From assembly GCA_034408895.1 (NCBI GenBank), contig JAWXCI010000078.1:1-47122 (forward strand): DNA of 47,122 nucleotides, written 5' to 3'. Below are positions 41,007 through 47,122 of the stretch, piece by piece. The notes below the pieces were generated by a model, which ran no database searches, was not told the DNA's origin, and worked only from the letters and a program-made list of their open reading frames with translations. A program made the translations under genes and the position numbers. This DNA comes from UBA4660 sp034408895. GTDB taxonomy: Bacteria; Bacteroidota; Bacteroidia; Flavobacteriales_D; Sanyastnellaceae. Positions within the stretch are counted from its first letter, which is position 1. Every line of letters starts with the position of its first letter.

Positions 41007-42818
41007 TCAATTCACCGCATCACCACGCAGCTCTCTGAACCGCTTCCTGGCCTCAACTATGTAAAGGCTTCCGGGCAATTCCGTGATGAGTTTTTCGTAC
41101 AATTCCATGGCCTTTGCGGTGTCAAGGAAAATGTAATGGTTCATATCGGCCAGTTTGAATAAGGCATCATCGGCAGTGATGTCCATGAAGTGGAGGTCAA
41201 TTACTTTTTGGTAATACTCCTTAGCCAAATCAAATTGACCTTTGCTGAAATAAATGTTGCCTTTCATCATCTTGATTTCGTCACCCAGGCTGTGCATCGG
41301 CCATTGGTTTTCCAAACTATCGAGGGTCATAATCGCTTTGTCGGTTTTGTTCTGGTAAGAAAGCAAATCCGCTCGCGCGAACATTTCCATGGGAGCAGTT
41401 ATCGTGTCCATGTTGAAATTGTCAGTAATGAGCAGGGATAAATCAATAGCATCATTCGAAATAAGTTTTGAAGTGGATGCTTTCAGTACATTCAGTTGAG
41501 CCTGCGCCCATTCAAAGTCTCCTGTGTAGTACGAAATTTTTGCGTTTCGGAATTTCGCTTCATGCCCCAATGCATCTTCCTTGAAATCGAGTTCGACTTG
41601 TTGGTAAAGAAGCGATGCTTCCCACACCTCACCTTTCAATAAGAGTATGTCACCACGTTCGAGTTTGCATACCGCTTGCGTTTTTTCATACAGCCCAGGA
41701 ATTTCGATAGCCTCCGCAAGAATTGCTTCTGCCGCATCAATGTTGTCGAGATAGAATGCTTTGATGTGTGCAAGTTCTTTCATCATGATGGCGGTCTCGG
41801 CATTTTTTCCAACCTCATCGAGTGTTAATTGGTATTCGGTTTCAAGTTGGCGATACGCTTCTATATCGGAAGATGGTCTTTCAGAAAGTTCGGTTCCTGC
41901 GGTTTTGAGTTTTTCAATTCGGGCAGTGATGTAAAACTCGCTCACCGGGCCTTTGTTTATAACGTATTGATAGGCACTCTTTGCAGTCGTGTAATCTTTA
42001 TTGCCGGCAGCCAGTTGGGCGAGGTCAACAATGCGGTATCCATTTTCACCAAGTCGTTTGTCGAGTGCCGATGCTTGCACAAAGGCGGATGCAAAATCTT
42101 TCTTCTGCATAAAAATCCAGGTGAGCATTTCAGTAAAAATAGTTTGCTCCGGGTATTTCTGCGAGCGTTTCAGCAACTTGCCTTTCAGCATGTCCATATT
42201 CTGTGGGTTCTCCTGAAAGTTGAGTGTTCGGTTGAAAGAATTCTGGACTGTTTGGATGTAATTGGGTTGTTCAAGAATCAGGTCGAGAAACGCTTCGGTC
42301 ATCGCATCGTAGTTCCCCATGATGCCTTGGAGGTTGGCCACCTCGTATGAGTAGGAATAGCCATCGTTGGCCTTGGCTTTGGCTTTTTCGTAAACCCCAA
42401 GGGCATATTCATATTCATTGATGCGCGAAAACTCATTGGCTAGCTTAATAGCATTGTTTCTTGTAGGGACAAAAATTTCAATAGCCTGGTCGAAATTTTT
42501 TTTGGCTTCTTCCCCCCGGTCAAATTTTTTGTAGAGTTCTCCTAAGTTCACATAGCCCATTCCATCATCGCTGTCTGTCTTTATTTTTTTCTTGACCAGT
42601 TTTTCAGCTTCTTCAAAATCATTGAGCGCTACCAACGTGTTGAGATAATTGGTGTAAACCCTTGTGGTGCGGTTGCTTTTGTAAATTTTTTCGTAATAGA
42701 GTTTTGCTTGTTCGTATTGACCTTGCGAATAATAGTATTCTGCAAGTTCTAGGTCATCCTCCTGCGCATTTACAGAAATGGCGAGCAGCGAGAAAAGAAA
42801 AAGGACGATGTATTTCAT
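41007..42818 (-). CDS. Exported TPR-repeat protein
   Basis: A 603-residue protein with a signal peptide (MKYIVLFLFSLLAISVNAQ) and tetratricopeptide repeats along its length, e.g. LAEYYYSQGQYEQAKLYYEK, VNLGELYKKFDRGEEAKKNF, AKFRNAKISYYTGDFEWAQ and GNIYFSKGQFDLAKEYYQK. Such proteins are periplasmic or membrane-associated scaffolds in Bacteroidota; no partner is identifiable. Its ATG overlaps the stop of the upstream lipoprotein gene (ATGA), so the two are translationally coupled. Transcription from here would run toward the cysteine leader region, with no strong terminator seen before that promoter. Confidence 0.85.
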   Translation of the reverse strand: MKYIVLFLFSLLAISVNAQEDDLELAEYYYSQGQYEQAKLYYEKIYKSNRTTRVYTNYLNTLVALNDFEEAEKLVKKKIKTDSDDGMGYVNLGELYKKFDRGEEAKKNFDQAIEIFVPTRNNAIKLANEFSRINEYEYALGVYEKAKAKANDGYSYSYEVANLQGIMGNYDAMTEAFLDLILEQPNYIQTVQNSFNRTLNFQENPQNMDMLKGKLLKRSQKYPEQTIFTEMLTWIFMQKKDFASAFVQASALDKRLGENGYRIVDLAQLAAGNKDYTTAKSAYQYVINKGPVSEFYITARIEKLKTAGTELSERPSSDIEAYRQLETEYQLTLDEVGKNAETAIMMKELAHIKAFYLDNIDAAEAILAEAIEIPGLYEKTQAVCKLERGDILLLKGEVWEASLLYQQVELDFKEDALGHEAKFRNAKISYYTGDFEWAQAQLNVLKASTSKLISNDAIDLSLLITDNFNMDTITAPMEMFARADLLSYQNKTDKAIMTLDSLENQWPMHSLGDEIKMMKGNIYFSKGQFDLAKEYYQKVIDLHFMDITADDALFKLADMNHYIFLDTAKAMELYEKLITELPGSLYIVEARKRFRELRGDAVN

Positions 42819-43383
42819 TGCTTAATTTTTTGTGGAATGGAATCTACATAGAATTTTACCAACGGCCTCAGCGAATCGTAACGCTCAGCCAACGTTGCGG
42901 ACCGTTCCGTCAATATTATCATTTCGCCTATCAACGATTCAGCCATCATTTTTTCTTCACCAAATGCCTTTTGTACATATCCTTGAGTAATCTTGTTTCC
43001 GGCAGAATCCTGCGTGGCACCTTTTGCAAGAGCAATCTTCAGGTTGGTGAGTTGAATTTTAGTGGCTTCAATTTCCTTTTCAGTCCGGTTGTACCGTTTG
43101 TTGAAATCAGGAAGTAATTTGATAATGGTACGGTAATCAGAAAAAAGTTTCCCCAAATCTTCGCGCATATTGCCCTCATAATTTTCTTCGATGTACTTGA
43201 GGTCGGCCATTACACTATCCACCGCGGGTTTAATTTTTTCTTGTCAATACCTATAAATTCCGGTTCTATTTGTGTGATGAGTACATGAAGTGAATCAAGC
43301 ATCGAAATCTCTTTGCTGTAATCTTGTGCTGTGTTACAGCAAACCAGTGTGAGGGTTGAAATGATGATGAAAAAATTCTTCAT
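42815..43383 (-). CDS. Predicted lipoprotein with helical domain, apparent 1-nt frameshift
   Basis: Two minus-strand frames join into one 189-residue protein if the A6 run at 43234-43239 has a seventh base. The first part is MKNFFIIISTLTLVCCNTAQ, a lipoprotein signal with lipobox LVCC, and reads to IDKKK; the second continues IKPAVDSVMADLKYIEENYE and contains long charged helices (RYNRTEKEIEATKIQLTNL). Without the correction the first part ends at residue 57 and the second has no signal peptide. A homopolymer indel is the simplest explanation. It lies 10 nt after the XRE regulator gene and overlaps the TPR gene start, forming a three-gene unit. No family is recognised. Confidence 0.6.
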
Positions 43384-43393
43384 TGGTTCACTA

Positions 43394-43813
43394 TTATGTC
43401 TTGCCTAAAACAGATTTTTCAAACAGGGAAAAAATTCGCGCATTCTCCTGTTTCATAAATTCCAACTCATCGTGGATCGGCTTAAACAGTTTTTCCACAA
43501 GAGGAAAAATAATTCGTTCTACCAGTTCCATCTGGCCGTGCTGAAATTCCTGGGCTTGCACATAACCAATCTCGAAAGTTCCGTTAATGAATGTAATTGT
43601 AGGACCGTGTTCAGTGATCAAAGCCTTAACAGGAACCTCTAGTAGTTGGGCAATTTCTTTTATCCGTATAACGCCAACTTCACCCGTTCTTTCAATATCT
43701 CCATAAGTGGACTCAGTAATTCCTAAACGTTCTGCCATATAGGATTGGCTGTATTTGCGAAGTTGCCTGAATGACCTGATTCTGTCACCTGTAATGTTCG
43801 TGTTTTTTTTCAT
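43394..43813 (-). CDS. XRE-family helix-turn-helix regulator
   Basis: A 139-residue DNA-binding protein. An HTH_3/XRE domain at residues about 10-65 has IRSFRQLRKYSQSYMAERLG, ITESTYGDIERTGEV and IKEIAQLLEVPVKAL. A C-terminal part with FLPLVEKLF-like helices (ERIIFPLVEKLFKPIHDELE) probably mediates dimerisation. It begins the operon XRE-lipoprotein-TPR and is divergent from the tail-fibre-like gene across 181 bp that contain a 12-bp perfect palindrome, a possible binding site. What it regulates is unknown. Confidence 0.85.
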   Translation of the reverse strand: MKKNTNITGDRIRSFRQLRKYSQSYMAERLGITESTYGDIERTGEVGVIRIKEIAQLLEVPVKALITEHGPTITFINGTFEIGYVQAQEFQHGQMELVERIIFPLVEKLFKPIHDELEFMKQENARIFSLFEKSVLGKT

Positions 43814-43853
43814 GGTTCCTGAATTTGTGTTTGCAAAGTAAATGAGTTCCGAT

Positions 43854-43927
43854 TATTTCTGGGTGGAGGCGTTTTTCGCCCGGAACTAAAATTTGATTTC
43901 TTTGCATAATGAAATTTCCATATGGAA
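43854..43927. promoter_or_regulatory. Palindromes in the XRE divergent region
   Basis: AGTTCCG (43846-43852) and CGGAACT (43881-43887) form an inverted repeat that encloses GGCG-TTTTT-CGCC. TTCCATATGGAA (43916-43927) is a perfect 12-bp palindrome. Both lie between the XRE regulator and the divergent gene at 43995 and are candidate operators. Confidence 0.4.
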
Positions 43928-43994
43928 TTAATCAACCATTAATAACCAAAGTTGCAGATGAATAGAATTCTTTTGTAACAAATACTCTTAAAAA

Positions 43995-45119
43995 ATGAAA
44001 GGCATGAAAATCGTTATCACATTAATTCTGAGTGCTGCGTTAGGCAGTGCAAATGCACAATATTGGCTACTTGGAGGCAACGATGCAACCGCCACTAGCA
44101 GGCTAGGCACCAACAACGCTCACAATCTCAACATTTGGGCGGGAGGCCAACAGCGGATGACAATCAAAGCCAACAATGGTGCAGTGGGGTTAGGCCTTAC
44201 ATCTCCCAATTACAACATGCACATTCTTGGCACAGGAAACGCCACGGCACAGCACCATGGCGACATTATTCCTTCTGGTACTGAAAGTTTCCTTTAATTC
44301 ACCAATGTGGAAACAGGAACTGGAGCAGCCGATGGTCTGCACATTGGTGTGCTGGGTAATTCCTGTTACTTCACAAGCAACGATAACAATATGCGTATGT
44401 ACCTGATTAACGGGGCAGCACAGATGAGCCTGCGTAACGAAGGATGGATTGATATGTTTGGCGCAAGTGGTGGATCATCAACCAAACTCAATCTTTTTGC
44501 TGGTACCATCAGCGGGATGCTAATCAAGAAAACTTCCGCAACGGGTTATGGATTGAGAGTGCAAACAAATTCCAATGCAGACGTCAACGCTTTTGAAGTT
44601 TACAATAGTCCAAATGTACTCACTGTAATAAAGGCAGATGGAAGAGTGGGTATTGGAACTGCCGTGCCTGATGCTGCCTACTTGCTGGACGTTGCTGGTA
44701 AGGTTCGGGCGTGTGAAGTGCGTGTTAATAATCCGGGTTGGTGCGATTTTGTTTTCTCTGATGATTACGATCTCATGCCTTTACTTGTGCTTGCTCAATA
44801 CATCAATCAACACCGACATTTGCCTGAAATGCCAAGCCAGGCAGAAGTTGAGGAGCGAGGTGGATTTGATCTTGCTTCTATGAGTACTTCCCTGTTGAAG
44901 CGCGCTGAGGAAAACACGCTTTATATTATTGATTTGGAAATGAAATTACGGAACACCGAAATGCAATTATTGCTTCAGGAGAAATTAGCCATTGATGCGC
45001 AAGCAGATGCCAATGATGCAAAAGCATTAGCTACACAAGCGAGCAGCCAATGTGAAGACCTGAAAAAACGCTTTACTGTTCTTGAGGAGCAGATTCAACG
45101 CCTTACTATTAAACAATAA
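43995..45119 (+). pseudogene. Tail-fibre-like secreted protein with an in-frame stop
   Basis: One reading frame interrupted by TAA at 44295-44297. The N-terminal piece has a signal peptide (MKGMKIVITLILSAALGSAN) and NLNIWAGGQQRMTIKANN. After the stop the same frame continues FTNVETGTGAADGLHIGVLG, GRVGIGTAVPDAAYLLDVAG and the C-terminal block FVFSDDYDLMPL, HRHLPEMPSQAEVEE, ending in a coiled coil. Family members read SFLQFTN at the interruption, so a CAA to TAA change is likely. This architecture is widespread in exported Bacteroidota proteins and does not mean phage origin. The intact product would be 374 residues. Confidence 0.65.
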
Positions 45120-45134
45120 TATGCCGGGTTAAAC

Positions 45135-45938
45135 ATGAAGAATGTATTGAAGTATGCTTTACTAGTCATGATGTGGCTTTTTGCACTGGTGATGTTAGAC
45201 AGTTGTTGCCGATGCGATGATCCTGCTGATGCGGATTGCAAGAACTATGATCCCTGTTATGACAAGGTGCCCTGGAGTGGTGAGTTTGTGATGTACTACC
45301 AACAATCCACCAATGATTACATAGACTACATCGTTGATCAGGACTCCATCATATTCGGGCTCGGAATTACTTGCGAAGCACTGTATTTGGAAGCCGATTC
45401 ATTTCATTGGCAGGTAGGTCAGGACCCCACAGTCTATTCCGGCTCGGTACTTAGCCTTGGCTTCTCGGGGCCATACTCCAATGTAGATGTCAAGCTCACA
45501 GTTTATGGCAAGAAAGAGGAATGCTTTCCTGATGAACCCGTGGTAAAAACAAGTACCATTGTTATTCATCCGGTTGCACGGCACGACTTACCCATTTGGG
45601 GCAAACAATACACCGGCACCTTTGACGATAATCCTAACGAAACACTAACGACAACATTCTATTATGAGAACCTTGTAACCTGGCCGTTTTCCGATGCTGA
45701 CTGGATTATGAGTGATCTCCCTGAAGGCTGTGAAGGTGTATCCCTGTCAATTTTCAGCCACAGATCGTTTCACATTGGGACTACAATAGAGCCGTGCAAT
45801 ACTGGTATCTCAGACGAATCCTTTGGCCATATCTCAACCGACTTTAAACAACTGTCGGCCACTTTCGTTATGGGCACTGGTAATGGGATTTTTACACGAA
45901 AATTTACAGGAACTTTAGTCGAATATTCATGCACATGA
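45135..45938 (+). CDS. Predicted lipoprotein of unknown function
   Basis: A 267-residue protein with a lipoprotein signal peptide ending LDSCC at about residues 22-26, then a cysteine-rich segment (CRCDDPADADCKNYDPCYDK) and a beta-rich remainder. No domain is recognised. It starts 15 nt after the tail-fibre-like gene and its stop overlaps the next gene's ATG, so the three are probably one transcript. Envelope anchoring is inferred from the lipobox. Confidence 0.7.
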   Translation: MKNVLKYALLVMMWLFALVMLDSCCRCDDPADADCKNYDPCYDKVPWSGEFVMYYQQSTNDYIDYIVDQDSIIFGLGITCEALYLEADSFHWQVGQDPTVYSGSVLSLGFSGPYSNVDVKLTVYGKKEECFPDEPVVKTSTIVIHPVARHDLPIWGKQYTGTFDDNPNETLTTTFYYENLVTWPFSDADWIMSDLPEGCEGVSLSIFSHRSFHIGTTIEPCNTGISDESFGHISTDFKQLSATFVMGTGNGIFTRKFTGTLVEYSCT

Positions 45939-47041
45939 ATAAAATAATATTTTTCTGCTTTGGATTTTTCTCGTTCAATTTTGCTGATGCGCAGTATTGT
46001 GACGAATTCAATGCACAGAACTTTATCCATACCACAAACATTTGGGACTGGCGTGACGACAGCCCAAACAATTGGATGGCCTACGTTATCAATGATGACA
46101 ATTCATTGTCCGCTATTTACCTGCCAAGCCCGTTTGAAGCCGCATTGTTTACACAACCCAACACGGAGCATCTTTTTATTACTTCTAATGAGAGAGATTT
46201 TGAAACTTCGGATGGTTGGGAACTGGTCTATAAAAGCTTTGGGGTAGGCCTAGGTCCAAACGAATATGTGGAGAATCCGGGTTTTGTCCTCCATAACAGG
46301 TTTCGCGGTGTGTTGCGCATTTTCCTGTATGCCCAAACAGATGTTGGTAATGGATTAAGTGCAGGGAGGTTGAGATTCAAATTTAGCAATGGCAGTGATA
46401 AACAAAGTGCTGCTTTGGCTTATGCCAAAAGTTTTGTTGATGCGCTGGACCAATTTGAGAAAGACATATTGGCATCAGTGCCCAATGACTATCAAAATCC
46501 AGAAGGTGGAAGGTGGTTCATGGCAGATATTCCCGTAGCTTATGACCCTTGCACTTGCGCAAATAGTATCAATGAAGTAAACCAGCTAACGCCCAATATC
46601 TCGTCAATGGAAGTGGGTGGAGACTTCATTCAAGAAGGCACAATCAATTTGATATCGGAGCAAACAACAGTAAATACACCGATAGCAGACGGAAATGCAC
46701 CCGCAGGAAGCAACAAGTCAATAATTGATCTTTATAACGGTGCAGTGAAGGAAGGTAATGCCGTGCAAGCCAATTTCGCCAAATGGGTGGAAAATACCGA
46801 TAATTTTATTCAAACTGCAATTCACCCACTCGACAATCCTGAGAGTGTGGATCACAAGAAGTGGATATTGCCTGAAGCCTTCAGGGGTTTGCCCTATATT
46901 TTTGAAACATTGAAGATTATTGATTTTCTTGTTAGAGGAGGTAGTGAGGTAAAAAAAACTACTGTTCCATCACAACCCACAAAAACGAAGTACACTGGAT
47001 CGGTGTGCTTTGCATATCCAATGAATGTAACCCCCCGCTGA
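45935..47041 (+). CDS. Secreted protein of unknown function, possibly frameshifted near the window end
   Basis: A 368-residue frame with a signal peptide (MNKIIFFCFGFFSFNFADAQ). ATG 45935 overlaps the previous stop (ATGA) and is preferred over 45929. The content is mostly polar with a segment NGLSAGRLRFKFSNGSDKQ and helices around AYAKSFVDALDQFEKDI. It stops at 47041 just after a C6 run (AACCCCCCGC); a seventh C would continue the frame as PPLNPILFHHKLHIPFTF to the end of the window. It is uncertain whether the stop is genuine. I do not recognise the family. Confidence 0.65.
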   Translation: MNKIIFFCFGFFSFNFADAQYCDEFNAQNFIHTTNIWDWRDDSPNNWMAYVINDDNSLSAIYLPSPFEAALFTQPNTEHLFITSNERDFETSDGWELVYKSFGVGLGPNEYVENPGFVLHNRFRGVLRIFLYAQTDVGNGLSAGRLRFKFSNGSDKQSAALAYAKSFVDALDQFEKDILASVPNDYQNPEGGRWFMADIPVAYDPCTCANSINEVNQLTPNISSMEVGGDFIQEGTINLISEQTTVNTPIADGNAPAGSNKSIIDLYNGAVKEGNAVQANFAKWVENTDNFIQTAIHPLDNPESVDHKKWILPEAFRGLPYIFETLKIIDFLVRGGSEVKKTTVPSQPTKTKYTGSVCFAYPMNVTPR

Positions 47042-47122
47042 ACCCCATCTTGTTTCACCACAAATTGCACATACCCTTCACGTTTGTTTCCATTTATCGG
47101 GGAGCAGGGTTTCCAGTTTGGA

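Noticed and set aside
43995..45119. Phage tail-fibre gene as a sign of a prophage
   Set aside because: It has a signal peptide and no neighbouring phage structural, integrase or lysis genes; this architecture is common in exported Bacteroidota proteins.

Overview
The window is chromosomal DNA of a Bacteroidota member, most likely from the Flavobacteriales side. The evidence is a gliding-motility gldC gene, the Bacteroidota-type division and cell-wall (dcw) cluster with the class-specific FtsL-like protein, a TonB-receptor-like OMP, a Reg_prop/Y_Y_Y hybrid sensor, large secreted proteins with GCTDPxAxNYxPxAxxDDGSC repeats, and promoter-like TAnnTTTG elements. No tRNA, rRNA, CRISPR array, insertion sequence or phage block was seen.

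Layout. 1-3.1 kb: 5' part of a glutamate/leucine dehydrogenase gene (-), a small lipoprotein, gldC, engB (-) and an alpha/beta hydrolase (-). 3.5-17.9 kb: co-directional dcw operon mraZ-rsmH-ftsL-ftsI-murE-mraY-murD-ftsW-murG-murC-ftsQ-ftsA, headed by a likely MraZ operator; murE carries an apparent 1-nt deletion near its 3' end. 17.7-20.9 kb: a broken antisense gene and an outer-membrane beta-barrel gene separate ftsA from ftsZ. 21.4-24.5 kb: ftsZ, yqeY and a retropepsin-like protein gene. 24.9-36.7 kb: three large secreted proteins that share a dockerin-like C-terminal tail, with a two-component sensor and LuxR-type regulator between the first and second. 36.7-41.0 kb (-): a sulfur-carrier cysteine-biosynthesis cluster (peroxiredoxin, CysM-like synthase, JAMM protease, CysO-like carrier, MoeZ-like activator). 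41.0-43.8 kb (-): TPR protein, lipoprotein and XRE regulator. 43.9-47.1 kb: a broken tail-fibre-like gene, a lipoprotein and a secreted protein.

The most interesting signal is the 40.54-40.98 kb leader of the cysteine cluster. Reading leftward it holds a Bacteroidota-type promoter, a 19-codon ORF encoding six consecutive cysteines, a 13-bp terminator with a mutually exclusive antiterminator, then a second short ORF with three consecutive cysteines, a further hairpin and a 12-bp terminator with a U-tract. This is the anatomy of two tandem cysteine-sensing transcription attenuators. The carrier protein ends in Gly-Gly-Ala-Lys, so the neighbouring JAMM protease may have to unmask the di-glycine before the carrier can be charged with sulfur.

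Several genes (murE, the antisense gene at 18.3 kb, the lipoprotein at 43.2 kb, possibly the last gene) are each restored by inserting one base, so some lesions may be consensus indel errors. The tail-fibre-like gene instead has an in-frame stop.
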